From contig JAWKSY010000006.1 of assembly GCA_041402125.1 (NCBI GenBank), positions 186,001 to 250,000 on the forward strand: a DNA stretch of 64,000 nt. The letters are read 5' to 3'. Shown piece after piece: positions 35,025 through 43,602 of the stretch. The DNA is from JAWKSY01 sp041402125. GTDB lineage: Bacteria; Planctomycetota; GCA-002687715; DRQF01. Each line of letters begins with the position of its first letter. Positions within the stretch are counted from its first letter, which is position 1. The position numbers and the translations under genes were made by a program. The notes under the pieces are model-generated. The model did no database searches and was not told the origin of the DNA. It saw nothing but the letters and a program-made list of their open reading frames with translations.

Positions 35025-36488
35025 TCAGCGGCGGTTCTTCCTCTTCTTGGTCTTGGTGCCGCTCGCCTTCGGCGAGCGGATTCCTCGGAATGCGGGGAGG
35101 TCGAGCACGCTCTTGCCCTCGGACTCGAGCTTCTTGACCTCCTTCGCCTTCTCCTTCGCGAAGGCCTTGGTCGGGTCGCCCATCATGCGCCCGAACATGC
35201 CGGCCTTCTTGAGTTCCTTCATCTGGCCGCGCATCTGCTTGAAGCCGCGCACCAGGTTGTGGACCTGATCGACCCCGACGCCCGCGCCGCGCGCGATGCG
35301 CTCCCGGCGGGACATGTTCAGGATCTCGGGGTGGACGCGCTCCATCGGCGTCATCGACTGGATCATCGCCTCCGAGCGCGCGAACTCGCGCTCGTCGAGG
35401 GAGTCGATCGCGGCCATCTGCGAGCCCATCCCGGGGACGAGCTTCAGCAGGTCCTTGATCGGCCCCATGGACTTCACCATCTGGAGCGTCTTGAGGAAGT
35501 CCTCGAAGTTGAACGCGCCGGTGAAGAGCTGCTTGGCGGTCTTCTCGGCCTCCTCCTCGTCGATCGCCTCCTGGGCGCGTTCGACGAGCGAGACGACGTC
35601 GCCCATGCCGAGGATGCGGTCCGCCATGCGGTTCGGGTGGAAGGCGTCGAGGTCGTCGAGCTTCTCGCCGATGCCGATGAACTTGATCGGCTTCCCCGTG
35701 ACTTCCTTCACCGACAGCGCGGCGCCGCCGCGCGTGCCGCTGTCGAGCTTCGTCATGATCACGCCGGTGAGGGCGAGCGTCGCGTCGAACTCGGCCGCGC
35801 TGTTGACGGCGTCCTGTCCGGTGTTGGCGTCGAGGACGAGGAAGATCTCGTCCGGGTTCGTGCCGGCCGCGACCTCGGAGACCTCGCGCATGAGCTCGGC
35901 GTCGATGTGCAGACGACCGGCGGTGTCGAGGATGACGACCTCGTGGCCCTCGTCCTTCGCGCGGGCGACGGCCTCGCGGCAGAGGGTCGGGGGATGACCG
36001 CCGGGCACGGCGTGGACGTCGGCGCCGACCTGGCCTCCGAGCACCTTGAGCTGCTCGATGGCGGCGGGCCGCTGGATGTCCGCCGCGACCAGGAGGACCT
36101 TCTTGCCGTCCTTGATGAAGCGCTTCGCGAGCTTGCCGCAGGTCGTGGTCTTGCCCGAGCCCTGGAGGCCCGCCATGAGGATCACGGTGGGGCCTTCGGC
36201 CCGCCAGCGGATGTTCGGGTCCTCGGGTCCCATCAACTCGACGAGACCGTCGTGGATGGACTTCACGAACTGGTCGCCCGGATTGACGCCGCGGATGACC
36301 TCCTCGCCGGTGACGCGCTCCTTGATCCGCGCGACGAAGGCCTTGCAGACCTTGAAGTTCACGTCGGCCTCGAGAAGCGCCACGCGGACCTCGCGCAGCG
36401 CCTCCGAGATGTTGTCATCGCTCAGCGTCTTCTTGCCGGCGAGGCGCTGACGGATGGCGTCAAAGGAACGGGTGAGGGAATCGAACAT
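35025..36488 (-). CDS. ffh: Signal recognition particle protein Ffh
   Basis: 487 residues. The GTPase that brings ribosomes making inner-membrane or exported proteins to FtsY. The N domain (MFDSLTRSFDAIRQRLAG), G domain (GLQGSGKTTTCGKLA, DIQRPAA, DTAGRLHID, TKLDSGTRGG) and the methionine-rich M domain (MIQSMTPMERVHPEILNMSRRERIARG, QMRGQMKEL) are complete, with a Lys/Arg tail. The ATG at 36488 gives the conserved N-terminus. A 14-base palindrome (36532-36545) lies about 45 bases upstream. Confidence 0.97.
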   Translation of the reverse strand: MFDSLTRSFDAIRQRLAGKKTLSDDNISEALREVRVALLEADVNFKVCKAFVARIKERVTGEEVIRGVNPGDQFVKSIHDGLVELMGPEDPNIRWRAEGPTVILMAGLQGSGKTTTCGKLAKRFIKDGKKVLLVAADIQRPAAIEQLKVLGGQVGADVHAVPGGHPPTLCREAVARAKDEGHEVVILDTAGRLHIDAELMREVSEVAAGTNPDEIFLVLDANTGQDAVNSAAEFDATLALTGVIMTKLDSGTRGGAALSVKEVTGKPIKFIGIGEKLDDLDAFHPNRMADRILGMGDVVSLVERAQEAIDEEEAEKTAKQLFTGAFNFEDFLKTLQMVKSMGPIKDLLKLVPGMGSQMAAIDSLDEREFARSEAMIQSMTPMERVHPEILNMSRRERIARGAGVGVDQVHNLVRGFKQMRGQMKELKKAGMFGRMMGDPTKAFAKEKAKEVKKLESEGKSVLDLPAFRGIRSPKASGTKTKKRKNRR

Positions 36489-36714
36489 CGACCGGAGTCG
36501 CGGATCTCGTCGTGATATGAGGGGACCAGGTGCGTTCCGGAACGCGTCCGGCGCGCCGCCCGACCGGTGAGCGGCCGGGCATCTTGACGACGATGGGCCG
36601 CGGAGACAAGGCCGGGCGGCGCGCCGACAAGTCACCTTCCCCGCGCGGCTTGCGCGCGGCGCCGATCCCGGCGGCCCGGGATCTCCGCCGTCCGCCCCAC
36701 CCGGCCGCGGCGCC

Positions 36715-36743
36715 TTTAAGCGGCGCGGAGAAAGCCTTAGAAT
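36715..36743 (+). promoter_or_regulatory. Promoter for the TPR/alpha-CTD gene
   Basis: -35 TTTAAG (36715-36720), 17-base spacer, -10 TAGAAT (36738-36743, five of six matches). The transcript would have a leader of about 180 bases. The inverted repeat at 36740-36773 overlaps the -10 and the expected start site. Confidence 0.5.
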
Positions 36744-36773
36744 GCCGGCCGTCGCGCCCCGGGATCGGCATTC
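36740..36773. promoter_or_regulatory. Inverted repeat overlapping the promoter (operator or leader hairpin)
   Basis: Perfect 8-base arms GAATGCCG (36740-36747) and CGGCATTC (36766-36773) separated by 18 bases. The left arm includes the last four bases of the -10. It could be a repressor site or form a hairpin at the very 5' end of the mRNA. Confidence 0.4.
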
Positions 36774-36930
36774 TGCCACAAATCCTTGCGCGCGAAAGGG
36801 ATAGATGAACCGGCGCCCCGAGAGCGGCCCCGCGGCGACGCCGTCGGCCTCGCGGGACTCCGGAACGAGCCTCCGCTCCGCACCCTCCGGGCCGTGCGTC
36901 GGACCTCGAACACCACGGGAGATCCTATCG

Positions 36931-38310
36931 ATGAGCAAGTCCTCGGGCAGCGCGGGAGCGGTGGACACCTGGTCCTGGTACGGGAAGAACCCGCGGGATC
37001 TCGATCTCGACCAGATGCTGAAGCTCAAGCGGCACGTCCTCGCCGTCCGCGAGCACCGTTCGGATCTCGACCGCCACGCCGAGGTCCTCTCCTCGGTGAA
37101 GGAGAGCGGCGCCGAGGAGAGCCAGTGGCGCGGGATCGCCGACTGGCTCCGCGGTCGCTACGCCTCGGGCGCCGGCTACCTCTCGACGACCCACAACGGC
37201 GCCGTCCCGGCCTACGCCTTCGCCGAGTGCGTCCTGCACGGCGGGCCCACGAGCTTCGAGGGCCGTCGCTTCCGCATCGAGGAGGCGCTCGAGGCCCTCG
37301 AGGGCGTGACCCACTCCGCCGCGAACGCCCTCAAGATGCGCGTTCTCGTCGCCGCCGGACGTCGTGACGACCTCGCCGCCGCCCTCGACAAGGCCGGCAA
37401 GGCCTTCGGCGAGACGGCCGACGGCTGCTACTACCGCGGCCTGCTCCACGAGCACGAGGGCGAGTACGAGGAGGCGGACGCCCTCTACGAGAAGGGCCTC
37501 TCGCTCGACCCCGAGCACGTCGATTGCCTCTTCCGCAAGGCCTATCGCCACGACATGTCCAGCGAGGACGACGAGGCGATGGAGATCTACGAGCAGATCG
37601 CCGAGCAGACCCCCTCGCACGTCAACGCGCTGATCAACCTCGGCGTCCTCTACGAGGATCGCGAGCGCTACCGTGACGCCCTCTACTGCTACCGGCGCGT
37701 GCTCGCGGTCTACCCGCGCCACCCCCGCGCCCTCCTCTTCGCCAAGGACGCCGAGGCCTCCCTCGACATGTTCTACGACGAGGAGCAGGAGGTCCGTCAG
37801 GACAAGAAGAACCAGATCCTGAAGATCCCGGTGTCCGACTTCGAGCTCAGCGTGCGTTCGCGCAACTGCCTCGCGAAGATGAACATCGTGACCCTCGGCG
37901 ACCTCGTCCAGAAGTCCGAGCCCGAGCTCCTCACCTACAAGAACTTCGGCGAGACGAGCCTGAACGAGATCAAGCAGATCCTCGAGTCGAAGGGCCTGCG
38001 CCTGGGGATGCGTCCCGAGGACGAGCTCCAGCCCGTCCGCCCGCGTCCGGGCGCGCCCGGACCGGCGGCTCCGGTCCCCTACGCGGTGGACCCCAACGAC
38101 AAGCGTCTGCAGATCCCGGTCACCGATCTCGCCCTGTCGGTCCGTTCGCGGAAGTGCCTCGCGAACCTGAACATCCGCACGATCGGCGAGCTGGTGCAGT
38201 ACACCCAGGACGAGCTCCTCGCCCAGCGCAACTTCGGCGTGACCTCGCTGAAGGAGATCGTCGAGCAGATCGACGGCATGGGACTCTCGCTCCGCACCGT
38301 GGATCGCTGA
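36931..38310 (+). CDS. TPR protein with two RNA polymerase alpha C-terminal domains
   Basis: 459 residues from the ATG at 36931 (GGGAG upstream). A helical N-terminal part (1-160) leads into TPR repeats (about 165-270: CYYRGLLHEHEGEYEEADALYEKGLSLDPE and two more). Then come two alpha-CTD copies: about 297-358 (IPVSDFELSVRSRNCL, LGDLVQKSEPELL, FGETSLNEIKQILESKGLRLGM) and about 394-455 (IPVTDLALSVRSRKCL, FGVTSLKEI). The first retains the Arg and Asn that in E. coli alpha (R265, N268) touch UP-element DNA; the second has Arg but Lys for Asn. The true alpha subunit parts are absent, so this is a separate protein. A role in transcription is inferred. I recall similar proteins in planctomycetes. 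Confidence 0.88.
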   Translation: MSKSSGSAGAVDTWSWYGKNPRDLDLDQMLKLKRHVLAVREHRSDLDRHAEVLSSVKESGAEESQWRGIADWLRGRYASGAGYLSTTHNGAVPAYAFAECVLHGGPTSFEGRRFRIEEALEALEGVTHSAANALKMRVLVAAGRRDDLAAALDKAGKAFGETADGCYYRGLLHEHEGEYEEADALYEKGLSLDPEHVDCLFRKAYRHDMSSEDDEAMEIYEQIAEQTPSHVNALINLGVLYEDRERYRDALYCYRRVLAVYPRHPRALLFAKDAEASLDMFYDEEQEVRQDKKNQILKIPVSDFELSVRSRNCLAKMNIVTLGDLVQKSEPELLTYKNFGETSLNEIKQILESKGLRLGMRPEDELQPVRPRPGAPGPAAPVPYAVDPNDKRLQIPVTDLALSVRSRKCLANLNIRTIGELVQYTQDELLAQRNFGVTSLKEIVEQIDGMGLSLRTVDR

Positions 38311-38317
38311 TCCGCTG

Positions 38318-38345
38318 TCGGCGTCATCCGTCAGGATGACGCCGA
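38318..38345. terminator. Perfect 12-base hairpin after the alpha-CTD gene
   Basis: Stem TCGGCGTCATCC with GGATGACGCCGA, loop GTCA, starting 8 bases after the stop. No T-tract follows. It separates this gene from ruvA. Confidence 0.5.
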
Positions 38346-38437
38346 GGCGAGCGCGGGCGCGCGACGGCCTCCGGGCCCGTCACGCGCCCGTTTTCGTCGG
38401 CCGACGCCGGCCGCTCCGCCGCGTCCGAGGAGACCGC

Positions 38438-39034
38438 ATGTACGACTACCTGCGCGGCCGCGTGGCCTCGAAGCATCTCCAGGAACTCTCGATCGAGGTC
38501 CAGGGCGTCGGCTACGCCCTCGAGGCGCCGCTCTCGACGACCGAGGTCCTGCGCGAGGGCCAGGACGTGCAGGTCTGGGTCCACCACCACGTCCGCGAGG
38601 ACGCGCACAAGCTCTTCGCCTTCGCCACCCCGGAGGAGCGGCGTCTCTTCCGCCTCCTCCAGAAGGTGAACGGCGTCGGCCCCGGCGTCGCGCTCGGCAT
38701 GCTCTCGCGCGCCCGGGTCGACGACATCTGCGCCGCGATCGCGGCCGAGCGCATCGACATCCTGAAGAGCCTGAAGGGCGTGGGACCGAAGACCGCGCAG
38801 CGACTCGTGACCGAGCTGAAGGACGTCGTCGGAGCGCTCGCCCCGGCGTCCGGACCTGCCCCCGAGGCCAGCGGATCCACCGCGATCGGCGAGGACGCGA
38901 TCCAGGCCCTCGAGGTCCTCGGCTGCCCCCCCAAGGCGGCGCGCGACGCGGTGGCCCGCGTCCTCGCGGCCGGCGAGGCCCTGCCCCTCGAGACCGTCGT
39001 CCGTCGCGCCCTGAAGACGGTCTGGCCGGCCTGA
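38438..39034 (+). CDS. ruvA: Holliday junction branch migration protein RuvA
   Basis: 198 residues. The OB-fold N-terminal domain (MYDYLRGRVASK, GVGYALEAPLS), two helix-hairpin-helix motifs (VNGVGPGVALGML, LKGVGPKTAQRLVTEL) and the C-terminal RuvB-binding helices (DAIQALEVLGCPPKAARDAVARV) are in order. The ATG at 38438 is preceded by GAGGAGA. ruvB and ruvC are not in the window. Confidence 0.96.
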   Translation: MYDYLRGRVASKHLQELSIEVQGVGYALEAPLSTTEVLREGQDVQVWVHHHVREDAHKLFAFATPEERRLFRLLQKVNGVGPGVALGMLSRARVDDICAAIAAERIDILKSLKGVGPKTAQRLVTELKDVVGALAPASGPAPEASGSTAIGEDAIQALEVLGCPPKAARDAVARVLAAGEALPLETVVRRALKTVWPA

Positions 39035-39193
39035 GAGTCCGTGGAGGCGCCCCCGCCGGTCTCGGGCCGCCGCGGGGATGGACGCACGGACTCCGAAGGA
39101 TCCGCGCCGGTCGTCGCCTCGCCCCTTTCCCGCCGGGTATCCTCGGCGGAGCGCGCCCCGACCGCGGGCCGGTCGCGCACGAGGGGGATCGCC

Positions 39194-39799
39194 ATGACCG
39201 AACCGTCCCGCGAGAAGCTCCGGGAGCTCTACCTGCCCCCGAGCGCGGCCTTCACCCTCGTCGACGTCCCGGAGCTCGCCTACTTCGCGATCGACGGCCG
39301 CGGTGATCCGGGAGGCGCGGAGTTCCGGAGCGCGGTGGCCTGGCTCTTCGGGGTCATCCGTCCCTTCCGCCGGGTCGCGCGCGAACGCATGGGCCGCAAC
39401 TTCGTCGAGCCGCCGCTCGAGGCGCTCTTCTGGTCGGACGACATGTGCGACCTCGCGGCCGGGCGTCGCGAGCGGATCTCCTGGCGGGTGCTCGTCTCGG
39501 CGCCGGACTGGATCTCCGACGACGAGCTCCGGGCGGCGGCGGCCGACCTCGAGGCGACGCGCGGCGCCGCGCCGTCGAGCCTGCGGCGATGGACGCACGA
39601 GGAGGGTCGCTGCGCCCAGATCCTGTGCGTAGGACCTTACGAGGAGCTCGCGGCCGGAGTCGCCGCGCGCCTGCACGGAGAGTTCCTTCCCGCCGAGGGC
39701 CTCACGGCGCGGGACGCGCACCACGAGATCTACCTCGACGACCCGAGCCGGACGCCGCCGCCGAAGCGGCGGACGGTCGTGCGTCAGCCCGTGACCTGA
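39194..39799 (+). CDS. GyrI-like small-molecule-binding domain protein
   Basis: 201 residues. Matches the GyrI-like (AraC effector-binding) stand-alone family: FTLVDVPELAYFAIDGRGDPGG, FRSAVAWLFGVI, WRVLVSAPDWISDDEL, EGRCAQILCVGPYEELAAGVAARLH and AHHEIYLDDPSRTPPPKRRTVVRQPV. Such proteins bind or hydrolyse small lipophilic compounds. The ATG follows GAGGGGGATC. It is convergent with the DUF4340 gene, 3 bases apart. Confidence 0.87.
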   Translation: MTEPSREKLRELYLPPSAAFTLVDVPELAYFAIDGRGDPGGAEFRSAVAWLFGVIRPFRRVARERMGRNFVEPPLEALFWSDDMCDLAAGRRERISWRVLVSAPDWISDDELRAAAADLEATRGAAPSSLRRWTHEEGRCAQILCVGPYEELAAGVAARLHGEFLPAEGLTARDAHHEIYLDDPSRTPPPKRRTVVRQPVT

Positions 39800-39802
39800 T
39801 CG

Positions 39803-40924
39803 TCAGCGGCCGTCGCCCGGGGGCTTCTCGACCTCGCGACGCTGGAAGCGCTCCGGGGGCTGATCGAAGATGCCGGTGAAGTTGGCCGAGACGGCGAAGA
39901 CGAAGCCCTGACCGGCGGCGTCGCCCGGGTGACTCGTCCGGGCGTAGCGCATCGCGCCCCGCCCGATCGTCGGCGTCGCGGACGCGTCCCCGATCGGCGC
40001 CCCCACCTCGATCGTGCGGATGGTCTCGACCCCGCCCTCCCGGAAGCGCGCGGTGACGAGGAGCCGGATGGCGTCCGGATCGTCGAAACCGAACTCCGGA
40101 CGCGCGGTCGCCGCCACGAGCTCGAGCGCCCGCACGCTCACGATCTGGGAGATGAGGCTCTTGAGCAGGAGATCGTCGAGGACGAGGTCGGACTTCTCTT
40201 CCGGCTCGACGACGCTCCAGGACCGCTCGGCCCCGCCGCCGTCGCGGCGTTCGTAGACCAGGCGACGCGCGACGAGCTCGCCGGGACGGGCGGGATCCTC
40301 GGCGTTGCTCTCGATCTCGATGCGGAAGCAGGCGTCGCGGAGATCGGTCATCCGGGCCTGATCGGCGGCCGAAATGTCCATCATGACCGGGTCGTACCAG
40401 GTGCGGGCGTCCGTCCGGAGCCGCGCCGGGAAGCTCGCGGAAGGAAGGGCCCAGGTGCGGTCGTCGCCCTCGAGCCGGATGAAGGTGCCCTGGACGCCCT
40501 GCAGGTCGCGCTTGCCCACGAGGAGCGTCGCGAGGATGCGGCCGGTCGCGTCGCTGAGCCTGAGCCGCGTCGCGTGGGCCTCGTCCACCGCGAAGGTGTC
40601 GTGCATGACCTTCTTGTCGGAGCGGAGCACCGCGCGCGGCAGGGCCTCGAGCTCGTCGACGAGGGCCTGGGCCTCGCCCTCCTTCGCCGGATAGCCGAAG
40701 GCCTGGACGACGATCCACGTGCCCTCCTGGCGGACGAGTTCGAGCGCCTTCCCGGTCGGATCGGCGATCGCGATCCGACCGATCTCGGCAAGGGGCAAGG
40801 GCGAGAGCCTCTGGTCGGCGAGTCCCTCCGTGGCCGGGGCGTCGTCCTCCCAGGGCGGGTCGACGACGAAGAGCACCCCGAGCTGCACGGCGAGGACGAT
40901 CGCGAGCAAGACGTTCCTGATCAT
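39803..40924 (-). CDS. DUF4340 domain protein
   Basis: 373 residues. One N-terminal membrane segment (about 3-22), then a beta-rich exported part of the DUF4340 type (LELVRQEGTWIVVQ, FGYPAKEGEAQALVDELEALPRA, LVGKRDLQGVQGTFIRLEGDDRTWALP). Its molecular function is unknown; the family is regularly found next to GldG-type proteins, as here (10 bases after). Last gene of the ABC cluster. Confidence 0.88.
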   Translation of the reverse strand: MIRNVLLAIVLAVQLGVLFVVDPPWEDDAPATEGLADQRLSPLPLAEIGRIAIADPTGKALELVRQEGTWIVVQAFGYPAKEGEAQALVDELEALPRAVLRSDKKVMHDTFAVDEAHATRLRLSDATGRILATLLVGKRDLQGVQGTFIRLEGDDRTWALPSASFPARLRTDARTWYDPVMMDISAADQARMTDLRDACFRIEIESNAEDPARPGELVARRLVYERRDGGGAERSWSVVEPEEKSDLVLDDLLLKSLISQIVSVRALELVAATARPEFGFDDPDAIRLLVTARFREGGVETIRTIEVGAPIGDASATPTIGRGAMRYARTSHPGDAAGQGFVFAVSANFTGIFDQPPERFQRREVEKPPGDGR

Positions 40925-40934
40925 CGTGGGTTCC

Positions 40935-42821
40935 TCAGCTCGCCACCGCGAAGAGTCGACGGAAGAGCCAGCGCGCGACGCCGGCGAGGAAGACGAAGCC
41001 CGGGATGATGCCGAAGATCACCCAGTCGACGAGCCGCTTGTCGTCGTCGCCCTCCTCCACCTTGCGGATCTCGCGGGCGTGGACCTCACGGCGGCTCTTC
41101 ACGTCGAAGAGCGCGCCGGCCTCGTCGCCGTAGGCGAGGAGGTCGACCGCGTTGGCCGCCATGCGCACGATGCCCGAGGCCTTCTTCCGGAGCAGCGCCT
41201 GGTTCGTGATCTTGTTGACGTACTGGTCCATCCGGAGGACGTCGCTCAGACGACGGTCGGAGAGGCCGTCGGCGTCGCTCAGGACGATCACGAGGTTCGG
41301 TCGGACGGGCTCCGTGCGCCGCGCCGCGATGCGCGCCTCCGGCACCGGGAGCGGGTCGCCGTTCGCACCCGTCACGGACGGGATGTCGCGCCCCGCGAAC
41401 AGCGAGGGGAAGCGACCGCTCAGGCTGACCATCAGGTTCGATCGCTCGCCCGGCACGAGCGGCAGCGCGACCCTCGGATCGGGCGAGAAGATGCCGTCCT
41501 TGATCGGGCGCACGCCGCTCTCGGGTCCGGAGCGAAGGATGACGCGGGCGGTGGCGCCGATCTCCCGCAGCCGCTCGTCGAGGAGCGTGATGGGCGAGAC
41601 GCCGGCGAGGACGACGGTGTCCCGGTCGGTCACGATGGCCTGCCCCTCCCCGATCTGTCCCGCGGCGTCGATCGGATGACCGTCGGCGTCGCGGGCCGGA
41701 GCCTCGACCCAGGCAAGGAGCGGCCCGTCACGCGTCTCGGGAACGACGCCGATCCGGCCGATCTGGTCGCGCTGCAGCGTCCGGTCGTGGACGAAGACGT
41801 AGCGGAAGGCCGAGCGGTCCTCGACGAACTCCTTCTCGACGCGGACGCCGAGGTGCGCGAGGAGCGGGTCGAGGCCGTGATCGACGACGACGCCCTTCCA
41901 GGTCGGGAGCTCGAAGTCCTGCACCTCCTGGCGACCGTAGTTCCGCTTGACCGGCTTGAGCTGGTCCTCGATCGTCCCCGCGTCCACGGTGAAGAGGACG
42001 TTCCCGCCCCGCATCATGAACTGGTCGATCTGGTAGAGCCCGATCTCCGAGAGCTCGCTGGGGCCGTGCACGACGAGGACGTCGATCCCTTCGGGGAGAT
42101 CGGCGCCCCGGTTGATCTCGGCCACGTCGAGCGCGGGCAGGACGTCGTAGGAACGCTCGAGCAGGCCGCGGAGATTCGCGAGCCCCTGGTAGGAGCGCTT
42201 CTCTCCTCGCGGATTCTGCGGATTCACCGGCACCTTCTCGGTGTCGGCGAGGATGCCGATCGTCCGGCGCCGCGTCGTGACCGCGATGATGTTGCGGGTG
42301 AGCTGATACTCGAGGTCCGACAGGAAGCGCGCCCGGTCCTCGAGGTTCTGCTGCATGTCCTGGAAGAGGTTCAGGACGACCTTCCGGTCGGCGAAGCGGA
42401 AGACCATCGCCATGTAACAGATGACCTCGCGCTGCGAGGTGGCGGATTCGAACTCGGTCGTCCGCGCGGCGATGATGCCGAGGTCGTCGGCCTCCTGCTT
42501 CACCGCCTCGTCGGTCTCCGGGTCGACGAACTCGTAGACCACCTTGCCGTCGGAGGCCTTCTCGTACTCCTGGAGCTTCTCCAGGACGATGCGATCGCAG
42601 TGCTGGTAGCGCTTCGGGAGGTTGCTCGAGAAGTAGCAGCGGATGGAGACGGTGTCGGAGAGCCGGTCGAGGACGGAGTTCGTCCCCTCCCCGATCTCGA
42701 AGCGCCGGTCCGCGGTGAGGTCCCGACGGAAGTCCACCTTCCGCAGGAGGAGGTTCGCGACGATCAGGTTCGCCGCGACGAGGAGGCCGCCGAGCACGAC
42801 GGATGCGATGGAGCCCTTCAT
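40935..42821 (-). CDS. GldG-like ABC-type auxiliary membrane protein
   Basis: 628 residues with a membrane segment at each end (about 5-28 and about 597-620) and a large periplasmic part between them. The order DLTADRRFEIGEGTNSVLDRL, VSIRCYFSSNLP, KVVYEFVDPETDE, TIGILADTEKVP and DVLVVHGPSELSEIGLYQIDQFMMRGGNVLFTVDA is that of GldG and eukaryotic IFT52-like proteins. In gliding bacteria GldG works with GldA and GldF; in this context it is more likely an envelope exporter component. Located 22 bases after the permease gene. Confidence 0.9.
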   Translation of the reverse strand: MKGSIASVVLGGLLVAANLIVANLLLRKVDFRRDLTADRRFEIGEGTNSVLDRLSDTVSIRCYFSSNLPKRYQHCDRIVLEKLQEYEKASDGKVVYEFVDPETDEAVKQEADDLGIIAARTTEFESATSQREVICYMAMVFRFADRKVVLNLFQDMQQNLEDRARFLSDLEYQLTRNIIAVTTRRRTIGILADTEKVPVNPQNPRGEKRSYQGLANLRGLLERSYDVLPALDVAEINRGADLPEGIDVLVVHGPSELSEIGLYQIDQFMMRGGNVLFTVDAGTIEDQLKPVKRNYGRQEVQDFELPTWKGVVVDHGLDPLLAHLGVRVEKEFVEDRSAFRYVFVHDRTLQRDQIGRIGVVPETRDGPLLAWVEAPARDADGHPIDAAGQIGEGQAIVTDRDTVVLAGVSPITLLDERLREIGATARVILRSGPESGVRPIKDGIFSPDPRVALPLVPGERSNLMVSLSGRFPSLFAGRDIPSVTGANGDPLPVPEARIAARRTEPVRPNLVIVLSDADGLSDRRLSDVLRMDQYVNKITNQALLRKKASGIVRMAANAVDLLAYGDEAGALFDVKSRREVHAREIRKVEEGDDDKRLVDWVIFGIIPGFVFLAGVARWLFRRLFAVAS

Positions 42822-42843
42822 GGTCTCGAGGATCTCCGGGACG

Positions 42844-43602
42844 TCAGCGGAGACGGCGGTACTCGACCACCGTCACGTTGAGGAAGACGAAGAGCGCCGT
42901 GAAGGACGCGAAGTAGAAGAGGTCGCGCAGGTCGAGCACGCCCTTGCCGATGCTCTCAAAGCGCACCGAGAAGCCGATGAACTTGGCGATGGGCGAGAGC
43001 CACGTGGGCGTGAAGAGGTCGATGTCGGGCGTCCCCGCGACCGCGAGCGGGACGCAGATGAAGAGCGCGCCGAGAAAGGCCACCACCTGCTCCCGCGTGA
43101 AGCAGGAGCTCAACAGGCCGACCGAGCAGTAGGCGGCGCCCATGAAGAGCGCGGCGACATAGCCGCCGACGATCGGGCCCATGTCGAGCTCCTCGACGGA
43201 GAACCGCGACACCGCCCAGGGAACGCTGAGCGAGAGGAGGAAGGTTGCGACGAGGATGGAGAGCATCGCGAGGAACTTGCCGCAGACCACCTCCCACGAC
43301 CGCACGGGAAGCGTCATGAGGACCTCGACGGTGCCGCTCTTGTACTCCTCGGGCCACAGGCGCATGCACAGGGCGGGCACGAGGACCGCGAGGGCCACCG
43401 GGAAGACGGAGAAGTAGTCCGCCAGCGAGGCCTCTCCGCGCACCCAGAAGTTGAAGCGCTGCTCGCCGTAGGGTCCGGCCGAGCTCCAGACGAAGAACTT
43501 CGCCGCGGCGTAGCTCAGGAAGAGGATCATGAAGGCGTAGGCGATCGGCGAGTTGAAGTAACTCCGCAGCTCCTTGCCCCAGATGGCGATGACGCGGCTC
43601 AT
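42844..43602 (-). CDS. ABC transporter permease (GldF-like, ABC-2 type)
   Basis: 252 residues with six membrane segments. The N-terminus VIAIWGKELRSYFNSPIAYAFMILFLSYAAAKFF and LCMRLWPEEYKSGTVEVLMTLPV are typical for this class of permease. It overlaps the ATPase gene by 4 bases and is followed by the GldG-like gene. Confidence 0.93.
   Translation of the reverse strand: MSRVIAIWGKELRSYFNSPIAYAFMILFLSYAAAKFFVWSSAGPYGEQRFNFWVRGEASLADYFSVFPVALAVLVPALCMRLWPEEYKSGTVEVLMTLPVRSWEVVCGKFLAMLSILVATFLLSLSVPWAVSRFSVEELDMGPIVGGYVAALFMGAAYCSVGLLSSCFTREQVVAFLGALFICVPLAVAGTPDIDLFTPTWLSPIAKFIGFSVRFESIGKGVLDLRDLFYFASFTALFVFLNVTVVEYRRLR

Larger units (their letters stand above)
36489..36930. other. 442-base divergent region between ffh and the alpha-CTD gene
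   Basis: No gene recognised. It contains a perfect 14-base palindrome (36532-36545, GCGTTCCGGAACGC) on the ffh side and a promoter with an overlapping inverted repeat on the other side (separate entries). The open frame continues upstream of 36931, but it lacks homology-like features. Confidence 0.55.

Noticed and set aside
36805..36930. A 42-residue N-terminal extension of the alpha-CTD protein
   Set aside because: The added sequence is Ser/Pro/Arg-rich without features, while the ATG at 36931 has a fitting GGGAG upstream.
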